A stretch of DNA of 54,470 nt, taken from the NCBI GenBank assembly GCA_902522325.1, contig CABYVA010000004.1, positions 1 to 54,470 on the forward strand, written 5' to 3'. This document shows, in pieces, positions 35,635 to 45,202 of this stretch. The number at the start of each line of letters is the position of its first letter. The stretch's first letter is position 1. A program made the translations under genes and the position numbers. A model generated the notes under the pieces. That model made no database searches. It had not been told where the DNA came from and saw nothing but the letters and a program-made list of their open reading frames with translations. This DNA comes from an uncultured Pelagibacteraceae bacterium. Lineage in GTDB: Bacteria; Pseudomonadota; Alphaproteobacteria; Pelagibacterales; Pelagibacteraceae.

Positions 35635-36255
35635 ATGAAACTAATAAATTCACAAAAAGTTCAAAATAAGCTTAGAAATAAATTTATTAAATCTGGAGTT
35701 AAAATGGAAGGGCCTGAAACAATTTTTTTTTCATTTGATACAAAAATTGGAAAAAATGTGACAATTGCCCCATATGTTGTTATTGGACCAAAAGTTAAAA
35801 TAGGTAACAATGTTAAGATTAATTCATTTTCCCATTTGGAAAACTGCAAAGTTGAAAACAAAGTTGAGATAGGTCCATATGCAAGAATAAGACCTGAAAC
35901 CATTCTGAAAGAAAACTCTAAAGTTGGAAATTTTGTAGAAGTTAAAAAAAGTATAATTGGTAAGAAAACTAAAATAAATCATTTAGCCTATGTAGGAGAT
36001 AGTAAGATAGGTAAATCAGTTAATATTGGAGCAGGTACAATTACTTGTAATTACGATGGAATAAAAAAGAGTAAAACCAAAATTAAAGACAATGTATTTA
36101 TTGGATCTAATTCATCATTAGTTGCTCCATTAACAATAGAAAAAGACAGTGTAGTAGGGGCCGGTTCTGTAATAACAAAAAATGTAAACAAAAAATCTTT
36201 AGCATTGACTAGGTCTCCTCAAATAGAAATTAAAAACTACAAAAGAAAAAGATAA
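35635..36255 (+). CDS. GlmU acetyltransferase domain only
   Basis: The 206-residue protein is equivalent to the C-terminal half of GlmU (normally about 450 residues). It has a linker helix (5-20), left-handed beta-helix hexapeptide repeats (about 30-180), PYARIRPE (81-88), GNFVEVKK (98-105), the catalytic-base His116 (NHLAYVGD) and the acetyl-CoA segment TCNYDG (137-142). It should convert glucosamine-1-phosphate to GlcNAc-1-phosphate. The uridyltransferase domain is absent, and the sequence upstream is the opposite-strand gph gene, so this is not a frameshift. It is coupled to glmS by a 1-nt overlap (TAATG), which confirms the amino-sugar role. Confidence 0.87.
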   Translation: MKLINSQKVQNKLRNKFIKSGVKMEGPETIFFSFDTKIGKNVTIAPYVVIGPKVKIGNNVKINSFSHLENCKVENKVEIGPYARIRPETILKENSKVGNFVEVKKSIIGKKTKINHLAYVGDSKIGKSVNIGAGTITCNYDGIKKSKTKIKDNVFIGSNSSLVAPLTIEKDSVVGAGSVITKNVNKKSLALTRSPQIEIKNYKRKR

Positions 36256-38072
36256 TGTGTGGAATAATTGGAATAGTTAGCAATAAATCAGTGTCATCAA
36301 GTATTGTTGAGGCTTTAAAAAAACTTGAATATCGAGGATATGACTCTGCAGGCATATCAACAATAAGCAATGGACAAATTAATGAACAAAAATGTTCAGG
36401 AAGGGTAGATAACTTGGAAAAAATACTTTTCCAAAATCCTTCGAGAGGAGATCTTGGCATTGGCCATGTTAGATGGGCAACACATGGAGTACCAAATCAA
36501 GTTAATGCACACCCACATTCATCTGAGGTAGTTTCAGTTGTTCATAATGGAATTATTGAAAATTCAGATAAGCTAAGAAAAGAATTTGAACAAAAAGGAT
36601 ACTCATTTAAATCTCAAACAGATACAGAAGTAATAACAGTTATATTGACTGATTTTTTAAAAAAAGAAAATTTAATTAATTGTATTCATAAGACTTTAGA
36701 AAAATTAGAAGGAAGTTTTGCATTAGGAGTCATTTTTAAAGACTTTAATAATTTAGTAGTGGGCGCAAGAAGAGGAAGCCCTTTAGCGGTTGGTTATGGA
36801 CATAATGAAAATTTTATCGGCTCAGATTCTTATGCGCTAAAATCAATGACAAATAAGATTTCTTATCTTGATGACGGAGATTTTTGCATTCTTTATAAGG
36901 AAAAAGTTGAATTTTATAATTCTGATAAAAAAAAAATAAATAAAGAAATTTACGAATTATCTAATGAGGAGAATGTTGCAGACAAGGGTGATTATAAAGA
37001 TTTTATGTCGAAAGAAATTAATGAACAATCAGTCACTACAAAAAAATGTATTAATGAATACTTGGATAAAACTAGAAATGAAATAAATATTTATAATTTA
37101 CCAATAGATCCAAAAAAAATTAACAAAATTCGTTTAATTGCTTGTGGAACCGCATATCATTCTTGTTTGATGTCAAAATATTGGATTGAAGAATTTACCT
37201 CAATAGATGTTGAGGCTGATATTGCATCAGAATTTAGATATAGAAAAGTAAAATTAAATTCAAATGATTTATATATTTTTGTTTCTCAATCAGGCGAAAC
37301 CGCTGATACTTATGCAGCTTTAGAAAAATGTAAAAAAAACAAAGTAAAAACGTGCGGTGTAGTTAATGTAGTTGAAAGTTCAATAGCAAGATCAGCTGAT
37401 TTTGTTTTACCAATTCACGCCGGTCCAGAGATAGGAGTGGCTTCTACAAAAGCATTTATTGGACAAATGATTGTGCTTTATTTACTAACCTTAAAGATAG
37501 CAAAAGAAAGAACTGATATAGATATTGAAGAATATACAAGGTTAGTTTTAGATTTAAAAAAAATACCAAATTTAATTGAGGAAACTTTAAATAAGCAAAA
37601 AGATATACAGGTAATTGCAAGAGATTTTATTAGTGCAAAAGGAACTATGTACTTAGGCAGAGGTTATTCTTACCCAATTGCAATGGAAGGAGCTCTTAAA
37701 CTTAAAGAACTATCTTATATTCATGCAGAAGGATATGCTGCTGGAGAGATGAAACATGGACCACTTGCTCTCATTGAAGACGGAATGCCAGTTGTAGTGT
37801 TAGCACCAAAAGATAGATTTTTTGAAAAAACTATTTCTAATATGCAAGAAGTTATAGCAAGAGGAGGTAAAGTTTTGATGATCACTGATGATAATTCGGA
37901 AACAACAAATGAAAATATTAGATTTAAATTTCAAATTCCAAAAACTAATTCAACAATCAATTCTTTTCTTTTAACAATACCATTGCAGTTTTTGGCGTAT
38001 CATGTAGCATTATTGAAGAATTGCGACATAGATAAACCACGAAATCTTGCTAAATCTGTTACTGTTGAATAA
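36255..38072 (+). CDS. glmS: Glutamine-fructose-6-phosphate aminotransferase
   Basis: The 605-residue enzyme starts MCGIIGIV, exposing the catalytic N-terminal Cys of the glutaminase domain. HVRWATHG (near 72) and HNGIIEN (near 97) complete that domain. Two SIS domains follow, with ACGTAYHS (near 296), SQSGETADTY (near 344) and the C-terminal NLAKSVTVE lysine. It makes glucosamine-6-phosphate for peptidoglycan and LPS. A phosphoglucosamine mutase is not adjacent. Confidence 0.95.
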   Translation: MCGIIGIVSNKSVSSSIVEALKKLEYRGYDSAGISTISNGQINEQKCSGRVDNLEKILFQNPSRGDLGIGHVRWATHGVPNQVNAHPHSSEVVSVVHNGIIENSDKLRKEFEQKGYSFKSQTDTEVITVILTDFLKKENLINCIHKTLEKLEGSFALGVIFKDFNNLVVGARRGSPLAVGYGHNENFIGSDSYALKSMTNKISYLDDGDFCILYKEKVEFYNSDKKKINKEIYELSNEENVADKGDYKDFMSKEINEQSVTTKKCINEYLDKTRNEINIYNLPIDPKKINKIRLIACGTAYHSCLMSKYWIEEFTSIDVEADIASEFRYRKVKLNSNDLYIFVSQSGETADTYAALEKCKKNKVKTCGVVNVVESSIARSADFVLPIHAGPEIGVASTKAFIGQMIVLYLLTLKIAKERTDIDIEEYTRLVLDLKKIPNLIEETLNKQKDIQVIARDFISAKGTMYLGRGYSYPIAMEGALKLKELSYIHAEGYAAGEMKHGPLALIEDGMPVVVLAPKDRFFEKTISNMQEVIARGGKVLMITDDNSETTNENIRFKFQIPKTNSTINSFLLTIPLQFLAYHVALLKNCDIDKPRNLAKSVTVE

Positions 38073-38073
38073 A

Positions 38074-38088
38074 TACCAAACTTTGGTA
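38074..38088. repeat. Short palindrome before DAHP synthase gene
   Basis: TACCAAACTTTGGTA is an inverted repeat with 7-nt arms around one base, lying between the glmS stop and the DAHP synthase ATG. As RNA it would form only a 5-bp stem, so it is more likely an operator-like site than a terminator, or chance. Confidence 0.35.
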
Positions 38089-38107
38089 AAACACTCTTAG
38101 GTTGAAT

Positions 38108-39487
38108 ATGAAGAAATGGAAAACAAATAGTTGGAGAAATTATCCAGTTAAACACATACCTTTATACGAGGATGAAAAAGAACTTAATATGGTTCTAGGA
38201 AAAATAAAAGATTTCCCCCCTTTGGTATTTGCTGGAGAAACAAGACATTTAAAACAACAGCTTGCTGATGTTGTGGATGGAAAAGCTTTCTTATTACAAG
38301 GAGGAGACTGCGCAGAAAGTTTTGCTGAATTTAATCCAGATAATATTAGAGATTATTTTAAAGTTATGTTGCAAATGTCATTGGTTTTAACTTATTCGGC
38401 TTCCCTGCCTGTTGTTAAACTTGGAAGAGTAGCAGGACAGTTTTCTAAACCAAGAAGTGCGCCAACAGAAAAACAAGGAAATAAAGAACTACCAAGTTAC
38501 TTAGGCGATAATATAAATGGTATTGAATTTAATGAAAAATCTAGAAAACCTGATCCAAAAAGATTATTTAAGGCTTATTCTCAAGCCGCATCAACTTTGA
38601 ATTTAATAAGAGCATTTTGTCATGGGGGTTTTGCAGATTTAAAAAAAGTTCATCTTTGGAATTTAGGTTATATAAAAAAAAGTCCACAAGCTAAAAAATT
38701 TAAAGAATTAGAGGACAAAATTGCTGATGCCTTAGCTTTTATGGATGCGTGTGGAATAAATTCAGATTTTAACAGAAGACTTAAAACAGTTAACTTTTGG
38801 ACATCGCATGAGGCTTTATTATTACCATTTGAAGAAAGTATGACAAGAATTGACTCTACTACTGGAGAATACCATGATACATCGGCTCACTTTGTTTGGA
38901 TAGGCGATAGAACTAGACAACTAAATGGTGGTCATGTTGAATTTTGCAGAGGATTAGAGAATCCAATAGGTATTAAATGTGGCCCAACATCTAAACCAGA
39001 AGAAATTGTTAAGATTTGCAATAAAATAAATCCAAGTAATGAAAAAGGAAAAATAACATTAATATCAAGATTTGGTCATGATAGCGTTGAAAAGTTTTTA
39101 CCAAAATTAATAAGAGCAATTAAAAAAGAAGGTACAAATGTTATTTGGTCATGCGATCCTATGCATGGAAATACTATTAAATCTACAACTGGGTTTAAAA
39201 CAAGACCTTTTAATAATGTATTAAAAGAAGTTAAAAACGTCTTTGCCGTTCATCAAAGTGAAGGATCTTATGCTGGTGGTTTGCATATTGAAATGACGGG
39301 ACAAAATGTAACAGAATGTACGGGTGGAACGCAAAAAATTTCAGATAAAGACTTATCTAGTAGATACCGTACTCATTGTGATCCAAGATTAAACGCTAAT
39401 CAAGCGTTAGAACTGGCCTTTTTAATTTCTGACGAAATAAAAAAGAATTCTATTTATGCAAGAAGTGGAATTAGAGCGGCATCTTAA
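38108..39487 (+). CDS. Class II 3-deoxy-7-phosphoheptulonate (DAHP) synthase
   Basis: I use ATG 38108 (MKKWKTNSWRNYP), with AGG 8 nt upstream, rather than TTG two codons earlier. The 459-residue length and FLLQGGDCAESFAEF (near 57-71) mark the plant-like class II enzyme that condenses phosphoenolpyruvate and erythrose-4-phosphate to start the shikimate pathway. The metal ligands include that Cys and the His of SEGSYAGGLHIEMTGQNVTE (near 378-397). It stands 35 nt after glmS. Confidence 0.92.
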   Translation: MKKWKTNSWRNYPVKHIPLYEDEKELNMVLGKIKDFPPLVFAGETRHLKQQLADVVDGKAFLLQGGDCAESFAEFNPDNIRDYFKVMLQMSLVLTYSASLPVVKLGRVAGQFSKPRSAPTEKQGNKELPSYLGDNINGIEFNEKSRKPDPKRLFKAYSQAASTLNLIRAFCHGGFADLKKVHLWNLGYIKKSPQAKKFKELEDKIADALAFMDACGINSDFNRRLKTVNFWTSHEALLLPFEESMTRIDSTTGEYHDTSAHFVWIGDRTRQLNGGHVEFCRGLENPIGIKCGPTSKPEEIVKICNKINPSNEKGKITLISRFGHDSVEKFLPKLIRAIKKEGTNVIWSCDPMHGNTIKSTTGFKTRPFNNVLKEVKNVFAVHQSEGSYAGGLHIEMTGQNVTECTGGTQKISDKDLSSRYRTHCDPRLNANQALELAFLISDEIKKNSIYARSGIRAAS

Positions 39488-39525
39488 ACGTTTATAAAAG
39501 AAACCCTTTATCGTATATTTGATTT

Positions 39526-40263
39526 ATGGAAGTGAATAAAAAAACTATTTTTATAAAAGATTGGATTTTGAGTTATGTAAATTCAATGCCAAAAAAAGCA
39601 GAGTCCTTAGTTATAGGAATCTCTGGTGGAATCGATTCATCAGTATCTAGCACTTTAAGTGCAATGACTGGTTTAAAAACTATCGTTCTATCAATGCCTA
39701 TAAAACAAAAAAGTGCTCAACATGACCTTAGTTTAGCTCATCAAAAGTGGCTTAAAAACAATTTTAAAAATGTTGTAGGGTATACAGTTGAATTAGATGA
39801 TTTGTTTAAAACATTTGAAGGAACTTTGTCTAATTTCTCTAGTGAGCATGGAATGGCAAATTCTCGAGCAAGATTAAGAATGACGACACTTTATCAGGTG
39901 GCAGCAGCAAACAAAGGAATTGTTGTAGGAACTGGTAACAAAGTAGAAGATTTTGGAGTTGGTTTTTATACTAAATACGGCGATGGCGGAGTAGACATTT
40001 CTCCTATAGCTGACTGTAATAAAACTGAAATTTGGGAACTTGGAAAAGAACTTGGAATATTAAAAGAAATTATCGAAGCAGCTCCAACTGATGGATTGTG
40101 GGATGATGGCAGAACAGATGAAGGTCAATTAGGTTTAAAATATAATGAATTAGAAGAAGCAATGAATAATCCTAATTCACCAAACTACCAAAAATACATT
40201 AAAATACGAAAATTGAATCTTCATAAAATGGAGCCAATCCCAGTTTGTAAGATTCCTAGGTAA
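39526..40263 (+). CDS. nadE: NAD synthetase, ammonia-dependent short form
   Basis: The 245-residue protein has the ATP-pyrophosphatase loop GISGGIDSS (31-39) and the ISPIADCNKTEIW segment near 165 that binds deamido-NAD. No N-terminal nitrilase domain is present, so it should use free ammonia rather than glutamine. It makes NAD from nicotinate adenine dinucleotide. Spacers of 38 nt upstream and 45 nt downstream carry no clear hairpins. Confidence 0.92.
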   Translation: MEVNKKTIFIKDWILSYVNSMPKKAESLVIGISGGIDSSVSSTLSAMTGLKTIVLSMPIKQKSAQHDLSLAHQKWLKNNFKNVVGYTVELDDLFKTFEGTLSNFSSEHGMANSRARLRMTTLYQVAAANKGIVVGTGNKVEDFGVGFYTKYGDGGVDISPIADCNKTEIWELGKELGILKEIIEAAPTDGLWDDGRTDEGQLGLKYNELEEAMNNPNSPNYQKYIKIRKLNLHKMEPIPVCKIPR

Positions 40264-40308
40264 TCTAAAAGATTCACAAACCCTAAATTAAAGTATATTT
40301 CTAGAATA

Positions 40309-41670
40309 ATGAATAAAGATATTTTTTTAACAAATAGCCTTAGTAATAATAAGGATAAATTTTCTCCAATAAATTCAAAAAAAATTGGAATGTATGTTTG
40401 TGGACCAACTGTTTATGATAATCCACATATTGGTAATGCAAGACCATTAGTTGTGTTTGATATTTTATTCAAGGTTCTAAAATGTAAATATGGAAATAGT
40501 TCTATTATATATGTAAGAAATATTACAGATATTGATGATAAAATAATAACTTCTTCAATTGAAAAAAATATTTCAATAGCAGATCTTACAAAAAAAATCA
40601 CAAACATTTTTCATGAAGATTGTAAATATTTAAACTGCGAGAAACCAACGCATGAGCCAAAGGCAACTGAAAATATTTCTTTAATGATTGAAATGATAAA
40701 CAAACTTATTAAAAATAAATTTGCTTACGAAGTTAACAATCACGTTTATTTTGAGGTAAAAAAATTTAAAGATTATGGAAAATTATCAAATAAAAATTTA
40801 GAAGAATTGATTGCTGGTTCAAGAGTTGAAGTTTCGGAGAATAAAAAAAATCCAGTTGACTTTGTACTATGGAAACCATCAACTGAAAGTGAACCATCAT
40901 GGGAATCTCCATGGGGAAAAGGTAGACCTGGCTGGCATCTTGAGTGTTCTGCTATGTCAAAAAAATTTTTAGGAGATAAGTTTGACATTCATGGAGGAGG
41001 AATGGATTTAACTTTTCCACACCATGAAAATGAAATTGCACAATCCAGATGCGCTAATGAAAATGATGTATTTGCAAATTATTGGGTACATAATGGATTT
41101 ATAACTATTTCAAGTGAAAAAATGTCAAAATCACAAGGTAATATTTTAAAAATTAGTGATTTTAAAAATAAAGTGAGCGGACAAGTATTAAGATTAGCTT
41201 TGATTAGCTCACACTACAAACAACCTTTAGATTGGAATAATAAACTTTTAGCTGAGTGTGAAAAAACAATTAATAAGTGGTATGAAAGTTATACTGAATT
41301 TAAAAAACAAGTTTTAATTCCTGATGAATATCTTTCTCCATTATATGACGACTTAAATACACCTGGATATATAGCTAATCTTCATAAATTATTTGAAAAA
41401 TCTCAAAAAGGATCAGTTAAAGATAAGGAAATATTTGTTTCTGCATGTAATTTTATAGGTTTATTAGGTGAAAATAAAAATTCATGGGATAAGTTTAAAC
41501 AAAGTAAATCAAAGATTTCTGAAGATGAAATTAAACAAAAAATTGATGAGAGAAATAATGCTAGGAAAAATAAAGATTTTAAAACTGCTGATAAAATCAG
41601 AAATGAATTATTAGACAAAGGAGTTTTAATTGAAGACAAAGATGATAAAACCTTGTGGAAATTTAAATGA
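40309..41670 (+). CDS. cysS: Cysteinyl-tRNA synthetase
   Basis: The 453-residue class I synthetase has the HIGH-type motif HIGN (40-43) after zinc-ligand Cys31 (YVCGPTVYD), Cys213 (HLECSAMS), FPHHENEIAQS (237-246) with the remaining zinc ligands, and KMSKS (271-275). The DALR-like C-terminal helix region is short but complete. Its end overlaps cimA by 4 nt (ATGA). Confidence 0.95.
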   Translation: MNKDIFLTNSLSNNKDKFSPINSKKIGMYVCGPTVYDNPHIGNARPLVVFDILFKVLKCKYGNSSIIYVRNITDIDDKIITSSIEKNISIADLTKKITNIFHEDCKYLNCEKPTHEPKATENISLMIEMINKLIKNKFAYEVNNHVYFEVKKFKDYGKLSNKNLEELIAGSRVEVSENKKNPVDFVLWKPSTESEPSWESPWGKGRPGWHLECSAMSKKFLGDKFDIHGGGMDLTFPHHENEIAQSRCANENDVFANYWVHNGFITISSEKMSKSQGNILKISDFKNKVSGQVLRLALISSHYKQPLDWNNKLLAECEKTINKWYESYTEFKKQVLIPDEYLSPLYDDLNTPGYIANLHKLFEKSQKGSVKDKEIFVSACNFIGLLGENKNSWDKFKQSKSKISEDEIKQKIDERNNARKNKDFKTADKIRNELLDKGVLIEDKDDKTLWKFK

Positions 41671-43268
41671 GCAAAGAAAAATTATATATATTTGATACTA
41701 CATTGAGAGATGGTGCACAAACCCAAGGTGTAGATTTTTCAATAGATGATAAATTAAAAATAGCGAAAGCATTAGATGATTTGGGTGTAGACTACATAGA
41801 AGGTGGATGGCCAGGCGCTAACCCTACAGATACAGAGTTTTTTCAAAAAAAAATTCAGTTAAATAATTCAATTTTAACAGCATTTGGCATGACTAAAAAA
41901 TCAGGCAGAAGTGCTGACAATGATCCGGGACTTTCATCTATACTGAATAGCAATACTCCAGCAGTATGTTTAGTTGGTAAATCTTGGGATTTTCATGTTG
42001 ATGTAGCCCTAGGAATATCAAACGAAGAAAATTTAGAAAATATTTCAGAGAGTGCAAAACTTTTTGTTAAAGAAAAAAAAGAATTTATGTTTGATGCAGA
42101 ACATTTTTTTGATGGTTTTAAAAATAACAAAGAATATGCAATTTCGTGTATTAAATCAGCCTATGATAATGGTGCAAGATGGATTGTGCTTTGTGATACT
42201 AATGGAGGAACATTGCCCAATGAAGTTTCAGAAATTGTAAGTGAAGTGGTAAAATCTGTACCAGGAAAAAACCTCGGAATTCATGCTCATAATGATACTG
42301 GAAACGCTGTAGCAAATTCTTTGGCAGCAGTTTTATCAGGAGCAAGACAAATACAGGGAACAATTAATGGATTGGGCGAAAGATGTGGAAATGCAAATTT
42401 AATGTCAGTAATTCCAACTTTACAATTAAAAGAAACTTTCACAAAAAATTATGAAACCAAAATTAAAAAAGATAATGTAGGTAAATTAACTCAATGCTCA
42501 AGATTACTTGATGAGATATTAAATAGAAAACCTAATCAACATTTGCCTTATGTTGGAGCTGCTGCATTTTCGCATAAAGGTGGTCTGCACGTATCAGCCG
42601 TACAAAAAGATCCAAAAACATACGAACACATAGATCCTGAAATTGTGGGAAATGTAAGAAATATTGTAGTTTCAGATCAATCAGGAAAATCCAACATAGT
42701 TTCGAGATTAAAATCAATTGGAATAGATTTTAAACAAGACGATCCAAAGATAAAAAAACTTTTAGAAGAGGTTAAAGATAGAGAATTCATCGGCTACAGC
42801 TATGACGGAGCAGATGCGTCATTTGAATTATTAGCAAGAAGAATAATGGGAGAGATCCCAAGGTACATTTTAATTAAAGAATATGACGTTAGTGTAAAGA
42901 AAAAAAGTTCAGGTGAAATTATTTCATCTGCAAAAGCAAAATTAGAAGTGGATAAAAAATTAATCCTTTGTGAAGGTGAAGGTAATGGCCCTGTTCATGC
43001 ACTTGATAATGCAATAAGAAACAATGTCGACAAACTTGCAAAATATTCTCAATATTTAAAAGATTTAAAGTTAGTAGATTATAAAGTCAGAATTCTTAAT
43101 ACAGGAACTGAAGCTGTCACTAGAGTTTCAATTGAAAGTACAGATTCAAAAGGAAAAAATTGGTTTACAATTGGAGTTTCTGCAAACATAATTGATGCAT
43201 CATTTAAAGCACTTGTTGATAGTTTAGATTATAAACTCTTTAAAGATAAAGCACCTGCAAGTCTTTAA
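41667..43268 (+). CDS. cimA: Citramalate synthase
   Basis: The 533-residue protein belongs to the isopropylmalate-synthase family. The N-terminal DTTLRDGAQTQGVDFS (9-24) and metal-binding HAHNDTGNAVANS (near 207) lie in the TIM barrel. The long C-terminal LeuA-type domain contains a GEGNGPVHALD segment. The AQTQG variant and total length fit the CimA group, which joins pyruvate and acetyl-CoA to citramalate for isoleucine synthesis without threonine deaminase. Coupled by overlap to cysS and trmJ. Confidence 0.9.
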   Translation: MSKEKLYIFDTTLRDGAQTQGVDFSIDDKLKIAKALDDLGVDYIEGGWPGANPTDTEFFQKKIQLNNSILTAFGMTKKSGRSADNDPGLSSILNSNTPAVCLVGKSWDFHVDVALGISNEENLENISESAKLFVKEKKEFMFDAEHFFDGFKNNKEYAISCIKSAYDNGARWIVLCDTNGGTLPNEVSEIVSEVVKSVPGKNLGIHAHNDTGNAVANSLAAVLSGARQIQGTINGLGERCGNANLMSVIPTLQLKETFTKNYETKIKKDNVGKLTQCSRLLDEILNRKPNQHLPYVGAAAFSHKGGLHVSAVQKDPKTYEHIDPEIVGNVRNIVVSDQSGKSNIVSRLKSIGIDFKQDDPKIKKLLEEVKDREFIGYSYDGADASFELLARRIMGEIPRYILIKEYDVSVKKKSSGEIISSAKAKLEVDKKLILCEGEGNGPVHALDNAIRNNVDKLAKYSQYLKDLKLVDYKVRILNTGTEAVTRVSIESTDSKGKNWFTIGVSANIIDASFKALVDSLDYKLFKDKAPASL

Positions 43269-43984
43269 TGTTTAAGAATATTTCTTTTATCCTACATAAA
43301 CCACAATTATCTGAAAACATTGGCGCATGTGCAAGAGCAATGAAAAATTTTAATTTTTCTAAATTAATTGTAATTGACCCTAAACCAACATTCCCAAATG
43401 ATAAAATAGAAGCTACATCAGTTGGCGCGCGTGAAATTATAAAAAAAAGTAAGAATTATGTGAGTCTTGAACCAGCAATGAGAAATATAGATGTTTTAAT
43501 TTCAACTACTTCTAGATTTAGAAATAAAAACATTAAACATATTAAGTTAAACGAACTAAATAAAATAGATTTTAGTAAAAAAGTTGCTTTTTTATTTGGT
43601 CCTGAAGCATCAGGACTGACAAACAATGAAATAAGTTTTTCAAAATATGTTTTGCAAATACCTAGTAACAATAAATTCAAATCATTAAATTTATCACATA
43701 GTTTAATAATTGTAGCTCAAGCAGTTTTTCAATTGTTAAATGTTAAAAATTCGAAATATTCTAAATCTAAGAAAATTAAAGCCGCATCAAAAAAAAATAT
43801 TCAAGCAATGGCAAATTTATGTATCAAAAATCTTGAAGATATTAATTTTTTCAAACCTAAAGAAAAAAAACCTAAAATGTTAGAAAACTTGAGAAGTATA
43901 TTTTATAAAATGGATTTATCAGAAAAAGAAACTCGTATTTTATCAAGTGTATTTGCTCGTTTGGGTAAAAAAAAGTCTGATTGA
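43268..43984 (+). CDS. trmJ: SpoU-family tRNA methyltransferase, TrmJ-like
   Basis: The 238-residue SPOUT protein has motif 1 (LHKPQLSENIGACARAMKNF), motif 2 (FLFGPEASGLTNNEI, near 111) and motif 3 (IPSNNKFKSLNLSHSLII, near 131-148), which form the knotted SAM site. TrmJ methylates the 2'-hydroxyl of residue 32 in tRNA. The short C-terminal extension fits TrmJ rather than the longer rRNA enzymes. Its start shares a base with the cimA stop (TAATG). The rpsD promoter begins in its last codons. Confidence 0.87.
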   Translation: MFKNISFILHKPQLSENIGACARAMKNFNFSKLIVIDPKPTFPNDKIEATSVGAREIIKKSKNYVSLEPAMRNIDVLISTTSRFRNKNIKHIKLNELNKIDFSKKVAFLFGPEASGLTNNEISFSKYVLQIPSNNKFKSLNLSHSLIIVAQAVFQLLNVKNSKYSKSKKIKAASKKNIQAMANLCIKNLEDINFFKPKEKKPKMLENLRSIFYKMDLSEKETRILSSVFARLGKKKSD

Positions 43985-44008
43985 CAAATTATTGAGTAAG
44001 TTTATAAA
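43981..44008 (+). promoter_or_regulatory. Promoter of rpsD
   Basis: A perfect TTGACA (43981-43986) is followed after 16 nt by TATAAA (44003-44008). Transcription would start about 44015, giving a leader of about 8 nt before the ATG at 44023. The -35 box overlaps the trmJ stop codon. It is the best sigma70 match I found in the window. Confidence 0.6.
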
Positions 44009-44022
44009 CCTTTAAACTATAA

Positions 44023-44640
44023 ATGACAAAAAGACTTAATTCTAAACATAAAGTAGATAGAAGATTAAAAGTTAATCTTTGGGGGAGACCAAAGAGCCCA
44101 TTTAATTCTAGAGCTTATCCTCCAGGTCAACATGGACAATCTAAAACTGGCAAACATTCTGATTATGGTGTTCAGTTACAAGCTAAACAAAAACTAAAAT
44201 CTTATTACGGCAATATCAATGAAAGACAATTTAGAAATATTTATAAAAAAGCTATTATGAAAAGAGGGGACACAGCAGAGAACTTAATTGGTTTATTAGA
44301 GAGAAGATTGGATGCTGTTGTCTATAGAGCTAAATTTTCAACAACAATTTTTTCTGCTAGACAACTTATAAATCATGGTCATGTGAAAGTTAATGGCAAG
44401 AAAGTTAATATTTCAAGTTATCAACTAAAAGAAGAACAAACTGTTGAAATTAGAGATAAATCTAAACAATTAGCTTTTATTGATGCCGCTCTTGCTAACA
44501 AAGAAAGAGATGTGCCTGAATATATTCAGGTGGACGAAAAAAATAAAAAGATAAAATTTGTTAGAACTCCAAAATTTGAAGAAGTACCTTACCCAGTTGT
44601 TATGGAACCAAACCTTGTAGTAGAATATTACTCTAGGTAA
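44023..44640 (+). CDS. rpsD: 30S ribosomal protein S4
   Basis: The 205-residue protein binds 16S rRNA early in 30S assembly. The [11 protein letters not shown]-like start ([10 protein letters not shown], 36-45) and the S4 RNA-binding domain ([12 protein letters not shown] near 102, [13 protein letters not shown] near 125) are clear. It stands alone rather than in the alpha operon, as is common in alphaproteobacteria, and has its own promoter. It abuts the convergent grxD stop with no spacer. Confidence 0.96.
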   Translation: MTKRLNSKHKVDRRLKVNLWGRPKSPFNSRAYPPGQHGQSKTGKHSDYGVQLQAKQKLKSYYGNINERQFRNIYKKAIMKRGDTAENLIGLLERRLDAVVYRAKFSTTIFSARQLINHGHVKVNGKKVNISSYQLKEEQTVEIRDKSKQLAFIDAALANKERDVPEYIQVDEKNKKIKFVRTPKFEEVPYPVVMEPNLVVEYYSR

Positions 44641-44973
44641 TTATTTTTTAAAATTAATTCCTTTGCTTTCAAGAATTTTTTTAAGTTCACCATTTTCATA
44701 CATTTCTTTAACAATATCACAACCGCCAACAAATTCTTTTTTTATATATAATTGAGGTATTGTTGGCCAATCACTATATTCTTTTATACCTTGCCTTAAA
44801 TTTCCGTCTTCTAATACGTTAATACCTTTAAAGTTAACTTCTAAAATTTTTAAGATATTTGTAACAGCCATAGAAAATCCACATTGTGGAGCATCTGGCG
44901 TTCCTTTCATAAAAAGACAAACCTCATTACCTTCTATTTCTTTACTAATTAAATTATTTATTTGTTGATCCAT
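44641..44973 (-). CDS. grxD: Monothiol glutaredoxin, Grx4 type
   Basis: The 110-residue protein has the CGFS active site (31-34) after LFMKGTPDAPQ, and the glutathione-binding WPTIPQLYIKKEFVGGCDI segment (about 69-87). It carries [2Fe-2S] clusters between apo-proteins, usually together with BolA, which is encoded 1 nt upstream. Confidence 0.95.
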   Translation of the reverse strand: MDQQINNLISKEIEGNEVCLFMKGTPDAPQCGFSMAVTNILKILEVNFKGINVLEDGNLRQGIKEYSDWPTIPQLYIKKEFVGGCDIVKEMYENGELKKILESKGINFKK

Positions 44974-44974
44974 A

Positions 44975-45202
44975 TTACTCCTTAGTTTTAATTGCTAATG
45001 CATGTAATTCATTTCCCATTTTTCCTTTTAATGAATTATATACCATTTTATGTTGTTCAATTTTTGTTTTACCAGCAAATTTAGATGAACTAACAGTAGC
45101 TGAATAATGATTACCATCTCCAGCTAAATCTTGAATTTCAATTTTAGCATCAGGTAAAGCTTCTTTAATAAGAACTTCTATTTCTTTTAAATCCATTGCC
45201 AT
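44975..45202 (-). CDS. bolA: BolA family iron-sulfur partner protein
   Basis: The 75-residue protein matches the BolA fold: alpha-beta-beta-alpha with DGNHYSATVSSSKFAGK (near 29-45) and the conserved C-terminal ELHALAIKTKE containing the cluster-ligand His. It forms a [2Fe-2S] heterodimer with monothiol glutaredoxin. Its ATG overlaps the purL stop (TAATG), so it is translated from the purine transcript. Confidence 0.93.
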   Translation of the reverse strand: MAMDLKEIEVLIKEALPDAKIEIQDLAGDGNHYSATVSSSKFAGKTKIEQHKMVYNSLKGKMGNELHALAIKTKE

